DNA from: Novosphingobium sp. B1
GTDB lineage: Bacteria > Pseudomonadota > Alphaproteobacteria > Sphingomonadales > Sphingomonadaceae
Direction: 5' to 3'
Assembly (NCBI RefSeq): GCF_900176395.1
Contig: NZ_FWXL01000001.1
Span: forward strand, 62,001 to 126,000
DNA: 64,000 nucleotides
The translations under genes were made by a program, and so were the position numbers. Positions 8,459-15,749 of this stretch are shown in pieces (positions within the stretch are counted from its first letter, which is position 1; each line of letters starts with the position of its first letter). The notes beneath the pieces are model-generated. The model saw nothing but the letters and a program-made list of their open reading frames with translations. It was not told where the DNA came from and searched no databases.

Positions 8459-9985
8459 ATGTGGAACTGTGCATCGACATCGTTGAGCCTGGCGCTTGTC
8501 CTAGCTCTTGCGGCGTGCGGCGACAGTGCGGCAGACAAGCTTGCCCGCGCGCGCCAGGAACTGGCCGACATGGAACTAGCCGCAGCCCGTGTCGATCTTG
8601 CCAGCGTCCTCGCCGAGAAGGGCGATGATCCTGCCCCGTTGCTGATGCTTGCCGAAGTGCAGCTGCGCCTTGGGGATGGCGATGGTGCAGCCGCGACTGC
8701 CGCGCGTCTTGAGCGTGTTGCGAAAACGCGGCCAGAGGTCCGGCAGATCAAGGCCGAAGCCGCCTTGCTGAAGGGGGATCCGACCACGGCGCTTGCGCTC
8801 GTGGGTGGTGACCAAGCCCCAGCGGCGCTTCGCATTCGTGCAAGCGCGCTCCTGGCCCTGGACGACAATGTCGGCGCGCTCGCTGCCTTGCGGCAGGGAG
8901 CAGCGAAGGGTGGTGACGCACGGCTCCTTGCCGACTACGCCCGCTTCCTGATCGATGCCGGCGATCTTGCCGGAGCCGATCAGCAGATCGCAGCGCTCCA
9001 AAAGGCCCGCCCCGACGATTTGGATGGCTATCTCCTGTCAGCCGACGTCGCGGCGCGGCGTGGACGCTACGATGCGGCGCACATGACGTTGGCGAAGGCA
9101 GCCGGTCGCTATCCACGCATTCCCGACCCGCTATTGGCGCGAGCGACCACCTATGATCTGCAAGGCAAGCTCGACGCAGCGGTCGCCATGACGGCAAAAG
9201 CTGCCGAACTGGCGCCTGATGACACACGCGTGCGTGATCTGCAGGTCCAGTTCGCCAGCATGAAGGGCGAATGGGAGAAGGTCCGCGCTCTGCTTTCTCG
9301 CCAGGAAAAGACATTCGATCCGATATCTGCCAACGGCTTGAGCTATGCCGAGGCGATGCTGCGGACGGGCCATCCGGAGCAGGCCCGCGCCATGTTCCAC
9401 CGCGCGCTGACCCGTTCGCCCAACAATCCCTTCTCGCGCGTGATGCTGGCCGAGGCACAACTGGTCGTAGGTGATGCGGCGTCTGCCTACACCACCGTGC
9501 TTCCGCTTGCCCAAAGCGTTCTTGCTGGCCCGCGCGAAATTGAGATCGCCGCAAAGGCCGCAGAGGCGCTTAACCGCCCGGATACGGCAGCATGGCGAGC
9601 GCGGCTGGTCGCGGCGAACGAGGGCACGGCTGCAAAGCTGGCCGGAGAGGGGCAGGCGGCTCTTGCGCGGGAAGATTGGCAGGCCGCCGTGGCCGCTTAC
9701 AGGCAACTGCTGCAACTGGGCGAGGATGCCGATGTTCACAAGCGCCTCGCGCTGGCGCTAAGCCATTCGGGTCAGCCCACCGAGGCTATCCGCTCAGCTG
9801 ACCGGGCGCGCGCCTTGCGTCCGGATGATCCCGACACTGTCTATGTCGCCGGACTCGTCCGTGTGCGTGGCGGGCTTGATCGTACAACCGGGTTGGCCCT
9901 GTTGCGGCAGGCCACCGAGGCTGCGCCCGGAAACGTCGTGTTTCAGCGCAGCCTGGCAACGTATGGAGCGCAGGGAGGCGGCTGA
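8459..9985 (+). CDS. Second TPR-repeat lipoprotein (PrsT-like paralogue)
   Basis: 508 residues. The N-terminus (LALVLALAACGDSAADK) has a clear lipobox with Cys at about 20. The rest is TPR-like helix-turn-helix repeats, among them LARARQELADMELAAARVDL near the start and PEQARAMFHRALTRSPNNPF mid-protein. It is similar in length, architecture and wording to the product of 5973-7481, so the two are probably diverged duplicates. The gene is divergent from one PEP-CTERM gene and convergent with the other. The likely role is outer-membrane-associated scaffolding in the PEP-CTERM pathway, by analogy. Confidence 0.82.
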   Translation: MWNCASTSLSLALVLALAACGDSAADKLARARQELADMELAAARVDLASVLAEKGDDPAPLLMLAEVQLRLGDGDGAAATAARLERVAKTRPEVRQIKAEAALLKGDPTTALALVGGDQAPAALRIRASALLALDDNVGALAALRQGAAKGGDARLLADYARFLIDAGDLAGADQQIAALQKARPDDLDGYLLSADVAARRGRYDAAHMTLAKAAGRYPRIPDPLLARATTYDLQGKLDAAVAMTAKAAELAPDDTRVRDLQVQFASMKGEWEKVRALLSRQEKTFDPISANGLSYAEAMLRTGHPEQARAMFHRALTRSPNNPFSRVMLAEAQLVVGDAASAYTTVLPLAQSVLAGPREIEIAAKAAEALNRPDTAAWRARLVAANEGTAAKLAGEGQAALAREDWQAAVAAYRQLLQLGEDADVHKRLALALSHSGQPTEAIRSADRARALRPDDPDTVYVAGLVRVRGGLDRTTGLALLRQATEAAPGNVVFQRSLATYGAQGGG

Positions 9986-9997
9986 GCCGCCGAGGGC

Positions 9998-10387
9998 TCA
10001 GGCGCGCGGCTTGGTCTTGCGCGAGCGGGCGTAGCCGACGCCGAGCAGGCCAAGTGCCATCATGCCAAGCATGCCCGGTTCCGGCACGGCCGTACCGCCT
10101 GATGTGGTCCCGCCAGATGTGGTGCCGCCCGTTGTGGTCGTCGTGCCACCAGTCGTGCCGCCCGTCGTTGTGCCGCCCGTTGTCGTGGTGGTCCCGCCCG
10201 TGGTGGTCGTTGTGCCGCCCGTCGTGGTCGTGCCACCGGTGGTGGTGCCGCCGCACAGGCTCGAGCCGCCGCTGTGGCCGCAGTTGCAGTAGTGCTTGTG
10301 GAACAGCGACCAGGTGGCGTGCGCAGGCGTGGCCGCTGCAAGACCGGTGGCAGCAGTAGCTGCAATCGCAAGAGCACGGATCTTCAT
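9998..10387 (-). CDS. Small PEP-CTERM protein with Thr/Gly repeat
   Basis: 129 residues. A signal peptide (AIAATAATGLAAATPAHA) is followed by a short Cys/His segment (FHKHYCNCGHSGGSSLC), then about 54 residues consisting only of Gly, Thr and a few Ser (residues 46-99), then the sorting signal AVPEPGMLGMMALGLLGVG and the basic tail YARSRKTKPR. The mature secreted chain would be little more than the Cys/His head and the Thr/Gly stalk, a likely target of O-glycosylation. A second sigma-54 promoter lies upstream, so it should be co-regulated with the PEP-CTERM gene at 7545-8273. Confidence 0.87.
   Translation of the reverse strand: MKIRALAIAATAATGLAAATPAHATWSLFHKHYCNCGHSGGSSLCGGTTTGGTTTTGGTTTTTGGTTTTTGGTTTGGTTGGTTTTTGGTTSGGTTSGGTAVPEPGMLGMMALGLLGVGYARSRKTKPRA
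10091..10252 (-). repeat. Low-complexity Thr/Gly-coding repeat
   Basis: Fifty-four codons (residues 46-99) of the small PEP-CTERM gene alternate GG with runs of two to five Thr. The DNA is an imperfect GGC-GGN-ACN repeat, prone to length change by slippage. The opposite strand reads as a long Val/Pro frame, which is a shadow. Confidence 0.9.
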
Positions 10388-10427
10388 ACTAACCCCCTTT
10401 GGTTAAGTGAAATCTGCTCAAAGCTTA

Positions 10428-10442
10428 GCAAAGATGGTGCCA
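10428..10442 (-). promoter_or_regulatory. Sigma-54 (RpoN) promoter of PEP-CTERM gene 2
   Basis: The minus strand reads TGGCACCATCTTTGC, that is TGGCAC-N5-TTGC with the correct -24/-12 spacing. It ends 41 bases before the ATG at 10387, nearly the same distance as for the other PEP-CTERM gene (43). Confidence 0.85.
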
Positions 10443-10542
10443 GATCAATGAAAACAATAACTTAGGCAGTTAACGTAAGTTTGGACAAGCAGCGCCTGTA
10501 AGGCTGGGCTACAATTTGCATTGCTGGACTATTGCCGCAGTG

Positions 10543-11112
10543 TCAGCGTTGCTGGCGCAGAGCCACATCGCTCATGAAGCGCACGTCGTCGCCAGCCGCC
10601 AACCTGTCGGCCTCGGAGGCAACAGCGCCCAGCATGTCGACAAGATCATCCTGCTCGGCCTTGGCGAAGGGGCCGAGTACGTAACCTGTCACCCGGTCCT
10701 TGTGCCCCGGGTGGCCGATGCCCAGGCGAACACGGCGAAAATCGGCTCCCAGATGCTGGTCGATTGAACGCAAGCCATTGTGACCCGCCGTGCCGCCGCC
10801 CTTCTTCACCTTGACCTTGAAAGGCGCGAGATCGAGCTCGTCATGATACACGGTCAACGCTTCAAGGCCCAGCTTGTAGAAGCGCATTGCCTCGCCCACT
10901 GCGCGGCCGCTTTCGTTCATGAACGTCGCCGGCTTTAGGAGCAGGACTTTCTGGTTGCCGATCCGCCCTTCCTGCAGCCAGCCCTGGAACTTCTTCTGCA
11001 CCGGGCCAAAATTGTGCACCTCGGCAATCGTGTCGAGGGCCATGAAGCCGACGTTATGCCGATGAAGCGCATATTGCGGACCGGGATTTCCGAGGCCGAC
11101 CCAGAGTTGCAT
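10543..11112 (-). CDS. pth: Peptidyl-tRNA hydrolase
   Basis: 189 residues, normal for bacterial Pth, which releases tRNA from drop-off peptidyl-tRNAs. The substrate-site motifs are all present: GLGNPGPQY at the N-terminus, the catalytic His in HRHNVGFM (about residue 20), FMNESG, the Asp in VYHDELDL (about 93) and GGTAGHNGLRS. It lies downstream of rplY on the same strand with a terminator in the 141-base gap. The rplY-pth neighbourhood is common in bacteria. Confidence 0.97.
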   Translation of the reverse strand: MQLWVGLGNPGPQYALHRHNVGFMALDTIAEVHNFGPVQKKFQGWLQEGRIGNQKVLLLKPATFMNESGRAVGEAMRFYKLGLEALTVYHDELDLAPFKVKVKKGGGTAGHNGLRSIDQHLGADFRRVRLGIGHPGHKDRVTGYVLGPFAKAEQDDLVDMLGAVASEADRLAAGDDVRFMSDVALRQQR

Positions 11113-11178
11113 CTTGCTGCTTTCCTTCTGTTGCGCGCTGTCGTTGGCGAAGGGGCGCCTTGCCAGATTGCCGCGCGC

Positions 11179-11215
11179 AAAAAAAGAACCCCTCCGGCTT
11201 TCGCTGGAAGGGCTG
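11179..11215 (-). terminator. Rho-independent terminator after rplY
   Basis: On the minus strand CCCTTCCAGC-GAAA-GCCGGAGGGG forms a stem with a GNRA-type tetraloop and runs into a T tract (the A run at 11179-11185 on the plus strand). It lies between the rplY stop and the pth start, so it ends or attenuates rplY transcription. Confidence 0.8.
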
Positions 11216-11253
11216 CTTTTTGCGCTCCTGCCGGGGCAGGTGCGACGAGACTA

Positions 11254-11868
11254 TCAGCCTTCGGCTTCGGTCTTGGTCGTGTCGCCTTCTTCGCTCTTCA
11301 GCGAGGAAGGAGCAACGATCGTCGCGATGGTGAAGTCGCGGTCGGTGATCGCCGGCTTCACGCCGTTGGGCAGGGTCACCGCGCTGATGTGGATCGAATC
11401 GCCCACTTCGTAGCCCGAAACGTCGACGACGATGTCATCGGGGATCGAACCGGCGGCGCAGATCATTTCCAGCTCGTGGCGAACGATGTTGAGCACGCCG
11501 CCCTTCTTGAGGCCGGGCGACTTGTCTTCGTTCGCGAACACGACGGGCACGTTGACGTGCACTTCGGCGTTCTTCGAGACGCGCAGGAAGTCTGCGTGCA
11601 GCGGGCGGTCGGTCACCGGGTGGAAGGCTACGTCCTTGGGGAGGGTACGGACAGTCTTGCCGCCCACAGTGATCTCGACGATCGAGTTGAAGAAGTGGCC
11701 GGTGCCCAGCGCCTTGTTCAGCGCCTTTTCTTCGAGGTGGATCGCGACGGGTTCTTCATTGCCACCATAGATCACGGCGGGGGTGCGGCCTTCGCGACGC
11801 AGAACACGGGAGGCTCCCTTGCCTGCCCGATCGCGCGTCTCGGCCGACAGGTTAAGCGTTTCGCTCAT
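11254..11868 (-). CDS. rplY: 50S ribosomal protein L25 (CTC form)
   Basis: 204 residues, the long TL5/CTC-type L25 that binds 5S rRNA. The N-terminal L25 domain starts [20 protein letters not shown] and contains [10 protein letters not shown]. The C-terminal beta domain (about 100-190) contains [20 protein letters not shown], typical of the long form. The Glu-rich tail is normal for alphaproteobacteria. The start at 11868 has no competitor. Upstream of pth on the same strand. Confidence 0.96.
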   Translation of the reverse strand: MSETLNLSAETRDRAGKGASRVLRREGRTPAVIYGGNEEPVAIHLEEKALNKALGTGHFFNSIVEITVGGKTVRTLPKDVAFHPVTDRPLHADFLRVSKNAEVHVNVPVVFANEDKSPGLKKGGVLNIVRHELEMICAAGSIPDDIVVDVSGYEVGDSIHISAVTLPNGVKPAITDRDFTIATIVAPSSLKSEEGDTTKTEAEG

Positions 11869-11978
11869 GTGTCAGTACCTTCAGCTATGTTAAAACACGT
11901 TTCCTCCGCCACGCCTCCAGGGATGACCATGACAGGGAAGCGGCGGCCCTTAGCGGGTTTGCCGCAAAACGCAAGCTT

Positions 11979-12896
11979 TCAAGGCACGCGCCGGATCTGC
12001 CAACCCCGCGCCATCATCAGGCGTTGCAGGCTGTCGGAGCCCGCAAGATGCGCAGCGCCCACGGCCACGAAAGGGTGTGCGCCACTCTTGAGCATAGCGT
12101 CCAGTTGATCCGCCCAGGCCCGGTTGCGGTCGGTCAGCAGGGCTTGATGCAGGCCGGCATCGGCCAGGAAGCCAGCGTTCGCTTCTCGCGCTATGCCAAG
12201 ATCATCGCCGCGCAACCATAGCGCCACCATGTCGGCTTCCTCGTCCTTGTCGCTGGCCGCCTCGAGGGTCACCTGTTCAAGCAGAACCTGCTGCTGCCGT
12301 GCAGGGAGGGCATCGAATATGCCGAACTGGCTGTGGATCGTCTCGAACCCGGCAACCGGTTTGCTGCCTGCCAGCCTGCGCAAGGCGGGTTCGGCACCGC
12401 TTGCCGGATCGGCGCCCGCCTTCTGCCCGGCAATCGCCGCAAGTTGCAGCGCCACCGCCCAGCTTTCGGTATCGGCAAAGTCGCCATCGTCGAGACCTAG
12501 CTTGCGATAGACCTGCGCCAGCTTTGCACGGTAGGGCGGCGCCAGGCGTTGCGAGGGTGGAGGCAGGCCTTCGGTTCCGGCAAGATCGGCCAGCGCATCG
12601 CCCGCCACCATCTGGTCAAGCGGTTCGGCAATTTCCAGCACCAGCCGGTCGGATCGTTCGAGCGCCTTGCTGATGGTGGGGCGAAGCCACTCGACCTGCG
12701 GGGGCAGGGCGTGAACGGTGCCAAGCATATAGCCGTGCACTGCTCCGGTGCCATCCTCGATCTGCCAGAGTGCCACGCGGGTCGCCTGTTCTGCCGGAGC
12801 CTTGCCCCTTTCGAGCCAGGCGAAGACCATGCCCAGCACCAGCGCCGGGACGACAGCCCATAACAGGCGCGGGACAAGGCGCTTCACGGCATTCAT
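11979..12896 (-). CDS. TraB/GumN family protein, copy 2 of a tandem pair
   Basis: 305 residues with one N-terminal hydrophobic segment (LLWAVVPALVLGMVFAW), predicted to anchor or export it. The TraB/GumN fold is marked by MLGTVHALPP near residue 65 and the C-terminal FVAVGAAHLAGSDSLQRLM, motifs shared with Tiki-like metalloprotease relatives (conserved GTxH and GxxHL). Function in bacteria is unclear. The ATG at 12896 overlaps the upstream paralogue's stop (ATGA), so both are co-translated; an open frame extends to 13130 but only reads over that neighbour. Confidence 0.85.
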   Translation of the reverse strand: MNAVKRLVPRLLWAVVPALVLGMVFAWLERGKAPAEQATRVALWQIEDGTGAVHGYMLGTVHALPPQVEWLRPTISKALERSDRLVLEIAEPLDQMVAGDALADLAGTEGLPPPSQRLAPPYRAKLAQVYRKLGLDDGDFADTESWAVALQLAAIAGQKAGADPASGAEPALRRLAGSKPVAGFETIHSQFGIFDALPARQQQVLLEQVTLEAASDKDEEADMVALWLRGDDLGIAREANAGFLADAGLHQALLTDRNRAWADQLDAMLKSGAHPFVAVGAAHLAGSDSLQRLMMARGWQIRRVP

Positions 12897-13804
12897 TGCA
12901 CGCGGGTGGACGCCACGCCTTGCTGCTTGAGCACATCCTGCACGCTGTTCAGGCCGGCGAGATGCCCTGCGCCCACGGCGATGAAAACCGTGCCGGGCTG
13001 GTCCAGGCGCTTGCGTATCCATCCGGCCCAGTTGCGATTGCGCTGGTACAGCAGTGTTTCGGCCATTTCCGGATCGTCCATGTTCTCGTTCATCAGCTTG
13101 CCAAGGCCCTCGGGATCGCCCGTGCCCCACTCGTCGGTCATCGCGCCGATGATGGCAAAGCTCTTGTCGAAGTCGCGCACTGCCTCACCCAGAAACTTGA
13201 GCTGCGCCTCGCGCGGCAACTGATCGAACAGTCCCAGCTGGTAATCGATGGTTTCAAGCGCGCCGAGCTTCTTGCCCTTGGCCAAAGCGGCCTTGCGCAA
13301 CACTGCTTCGGCTCCGGATTCCGCTCCATATCCCGCCATCGCGTATGGCATGACCCCAAGAGTGATGCCGGCAAGCCACGGTTCGAGCTGGTCGAATGCT
13401 TCGGCGGGAATCTTCAACCGGGCCAGCAATGCTTCGTAGGCGGTGCGATCCGTCTCGCTCATGAGCGAGCGCAATGTTTCCCCCTTGAGCAAACCTATCG
13501 CCATCACCGCCTTCTGCTGTTCGCCCGCCGCCTCGGGAATTTCCGTTACGAGTTCCGACGAACTGTCCAGCGCCTGCTGAAGCGGACCATCCAGCCAGGT
13601 CAGACCCTTGGGAAGGGCGTGGATCGTGCCGAACAGGTAGATCGTGGTGTCCTCGTCGGCCACCTTCCACAGTGCCGGCTTGACCTGCTTCGGCGCGGGG
13701 GCTGCCGCAGTCGCAGCAGGTGCCTGCGCGCTGCCAGATCCGGCGAAGGACAGAGCGGCGAGGGCAATCGTCGCGGCGAATGTACGAAAGGCGCGTTTCA
13801 TCAT
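12893..13804 (-). CDS. TraB/GumN family protein, copy 1 of a tandem pair
   Basis: 303 residues. It has an N-terminal signal peptide (FAATIALAALSFAGSGSAQA) and an Ala/Pro linker. The TraB/GumN motifs are LFGTIHALPKG (about 60) and FIAVGAGHLAGLNSVQDVL near the end. Its domain layout matches the following gene, so the pair arose by duplication, although this copy looks freely periplasmic while the other looks membrane-anchored. Substrate and partner are unknown. Confidence 0.87.
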   Translation of the reverse strand: MMKRAFRTFAATIALAALSFAGSGSAQAPAATAAAPAPKQVKPALWKVADEDTTIYLFGTIHALPKGLTWLDGPLQQALDSSSELVTEIPEAAGEQQKAVMAIGLLKGETLRSLMSETDRTAYEALLARLKIPAEAFDQLEPWLAGITLGVMPYAMAGYGAESGAEAVLRKAALAKGKKLGALETIDYQLGLFDQLPREAQLKFLGEAVRDFDKSFAIIGAMTDEWGTGDPEGLGKLMNENMDDPEMAETLLYQRNRNWAGWIRKRLDQPGTVFIAVGAGHLAGLNSVQDVLKQQGVASTRVQ

Positions 13805-13861
13805 CAGGCTCCTTTTGCCCGTGAACAGGTTGCAGGGAAATGAAGGTTTGAAGGTCAGGCT

Positions 13862-14521
13862 TCAGAGATGGCGCTGGCGAAACCAGATCGCGCCCCATAT
13901 GGCCATGGTGGCCAGGTAGATCGTCATTCCATCAACCGCAGGCAGAAAGCCCCCGCGATTGCCCAGCCACCAGATCGGCGTCACGGCGCTGTAGAAGTAA
14001 AGCCCTGCCAAGGCCCCGGTGCGGTAGGATTGCTCCTCATGCTCGTCGATGTTGCGGTGCCAGAACCATGTGATCGGCGCGATGACGACCACGATAACGG
14101 CGATAAGCGCCGCAGCAACGCCAGAGGGCAGAGGCCCGGCGGCCATGTCGAACGGCTGTTCGGGCGCGTCGCTTGCGAAGCTCATCCACACCCCCATGAG
14201 CAGCCCGATCGCGGTTGCCACCACCGCGCTGATCGTCGCGCGACGGGCGCGGGGTGTGAGCGGGCCATTCTCGCGATAATACCGTCGCGCGCTCACCCAA
14301 GCGAACCAGAATGCAGCCAGCGTGAGGGCAGCGAACACGCCCATGATCACCCAGCCCGCCGGCTTGACCTGCTCTTCCTTGCCAAACGCATCGAACAGGC
14401 CGGCCGCAGCGCCGGAGAAGAACACGGCCGCCACCGTTGCGCCGAACATGCGCATGGCGAGCTTGCCGAGGCTCATGGCAGGCGGGTCGATCTGGTCGTC
14501 AGTCATGTTGGAAACCATCAT
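13862..14521 (-). CDS. Multi-spanning membrane protein, function unknown
   Basis: 219 residues with about six hydrophobic segments, among them FGATVAAVFFSGAAAGLF, GWVIMGVFAALTLAAFWF and ALIAVIVVVIAPITWFW. I recognise no domain. It overlaps the end of the small XRE regulator gene by 23 bases if the ATG at 14521 is used, or by 8 bases with the ATG at 14506 (MTDDQID). A tiny XRE regulator followed by a membrane protein is a recurring bacterial two-gene unit, so the regulator probably controls this protein's level. No enzymatic motif is visible. Confidence 0.75.
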   Translation of the reverse strand: MMVSNMTDDQIDPPAMSLGKLAMRMFGATVAAVFFSGAAAGLFDAFGKEEQVKPAGWVIMGVFAALTLAAFWFAWVSARRYYRENGPLTPRARRATISAVVATAIGLLMGVWMSFASDAPEQPFDMAAGPLPSGVAAALIAVIVVVIAPITWFWHRNIDEHEEQSYRTGALAGLYFYSAVTPIWWLGNRGGFLPAVDGMTIYLATMAIWGAIWFRQRHL

Positions 14522-14702
14522 CGAAGATCTCCTCGATACGAAGCTGGAACAGGCGCGCGATACGGAAGGCGAGGGGGAGCGAGGGATCGTGCTTGCCCGT
14601 CTCGATCGCGTTCACCGCCTGCCGCGAAACGTCGAGATGCAAGGCGAGGTCGGCCTGGCTCCATTGCCGCTCCGCACGCAAGACTCTCAACCGGTTGTTC
14701 AT
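14499..14702 (-). CDS. Small XRE-family (Cro/CI-type) regulator
   Basis: 67 residues, essentially one helix-turn-helix: LRVLRAERQWSQADLALHLD, then VSRQAVNAIETGKHDPSLPL as recognition helix and loop. Such mini-regulators repress their own operon. Three ACCTG(T/A)C half-sites and a GACA-ATA-TGTC palindrome lie between 14712 and 14779, and the second palindrome overlaps the predicted -10, which supports autorepression. The gene is followed in overlap by a membrane protein. Confidence 0.88.
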   Translation of the reverse strand: MNNRLRVLRAERQWSQADLALHLDVSRQAVNAIETGKHDPSLPLAFRIARLFQLRIEEIFDDGFQHD

Positions 14703-14711
14703 GTCATGGTG

Positions 14712-14779
14712 ACCTGTCCATATGTCAGGTTATGCTGACAATATGTCGTGATTCGCTGACTGTGTCAAGAAGACCTGAC
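14712..14779 (-). promoter_or_regulatory. Promoter and operators of the XRE/membrane-protein operon
   Basis: On the minus strand TTGACA (14763-14768) and CATATT (14740-14745) are separated by 17 bases. The palindrome GACAATATGTC (14737-14747) covers the -10. A second inverted repeat, ACCTG-N9-CAGGT (14712-14730), lies between the expected start of transcription and the ATG, and a further ACCTGAC half-site is at 14773-14779. Confidence 0.65.
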
Positions 14780-14843
14780 AGAGGCGTGAAAACGGTGCTT
14801 CCCGGTTGATTTGGGCGGGCGCATCGGCCAAAGCCGCGCGACC

Positions 14844-15749
14844 ATGGCCGATACTGATAAAGCACCACTCAGCCTGCAGGACATGATCCTGCGCCTTCAT
14901 GCTTTCTGGAGTGAGCAGGGCTGCCTGATCCTCCAGCCCTATGACATGCGCATGGGGGCAGGGACCTTCCACACCGCGACCACGTTGCGCGCCCTGGGGC
15001 CGGAGCCATGGAACGCCGCTTTCGTGCAGCCCTGCCGCCGCCCGACCGACGGCCGCTACGGCGAAAACCCCAATCGCCTGCAGCACTACTACCAGTATCA
15101 GGTGATCCTGAAGCCGAGCCCCGAGAACCTGCAGGAACTCTACCTGCAGAGCCTCGTCGAGATCGGCATCGACCCGCTGGTGCACGATATCCGCTTCGTC
15201 GAGGATGACTGGGAATCCCCCACGCTGGGCGCATGGGGTCTTGGCTGGGAAGTCTGGTGCGATGGCATGGAAGTCACCCAGTTCACCTATTTCCAGCAGA
15301 TGGGCGGCTTCGATTGCAAGCCCGTCGCGGGCGAGCTGACCTACGGCCTTGAGCGCCTCGCCATGTACATCCAGGGCGTCGACAACGTCTATGACCTGAA
15401 ATTCAACAATCACGGCGTCAGCTACGGCGATGTGTTTCTCGAGAACGAGAAGCAGATGTCGAAGTGGAACTTCGAGGTCGCCGATACCGACAGTCTGTTC
15501 GAAGGCTTCCGCCGCGCCGAGGAAGAGTGCAAGCGCAGCCTCGATGCTGGCGTCCCCATCGCCGCCTATGAGCAGGCGATCGAGGCCAGCCACCTGTTCA
15601 ACCTGCTGCAGGCCCGCGGCGTGATCTCGGTGCAGGAGCGCGCCAGCTACATGGGCCGCGTCCGCGATCTCGCGCGCGGCTCTTGCGAGGCCTACATGGA
15701 AAAGAACGCCGACCAATGGGCGGCCAAGTACCCGGAGTGGAGCAAGTGA
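14844..15749 (+). CDS. glyQ: Glycyl-tRNA synthetase alpha subunit
   Basis: 301 residues, standard for GlyQ, the catalytic class II subunit of the alpha2beta2 glycyl-tRNA synthetase. Diagnostic stretches are [39 protein letters not shown] and the motif 3 region [14 protein letters not shown] chose the ATG at 14844 because the family begins shortly before [11 protein letters not shown]; an upstream TTG at 14811 is in frame. The stop overlaps the GTG start of glyS, so the two subunits are translationally coupled. Confidence 0.97.
   Translation: MADTDKAPLSLQDMILRLHAFWSEQGCLILQPYDMRMGAGTFHTATTLRALGPEPWNAAFVQPCRRPTDGRYGENPNRLQHYYQYQVILKPSPENLQELYLQSLVEIGIDPLVHDIRFVEDDWESPTLGAWGLGWEVWCDGMEVTQFTYFQQMGGFDCKPVAGELTYGLERLAMYIQGVDNVYDLKFNNHGVSYGDVFLENEKQMSKWNFEVADTDSLFEGFRRAEEECKRSLDAGVPIAAYEQAIEASHLFNLLQARGVISVQERASYMGRVRDLARGSCEAYMEKNADQWAAKYPEWSK

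Noticed and set aside
10062..10292. Long Val/Pro-rich frame on the plus strand
   Set aside because: It is the mirror of the Thr/Gly repeat of the PEP-CTERM gene, which has signal peptide, sorting tail, ribosome site and promoter on the minus strand.
11014..12108. Long plus-strand frame across pth, rplY and TraB genes
   Set aside because: It is an antisense shadow of firmly identified minus-strand genes, with no domain or ribosome site.
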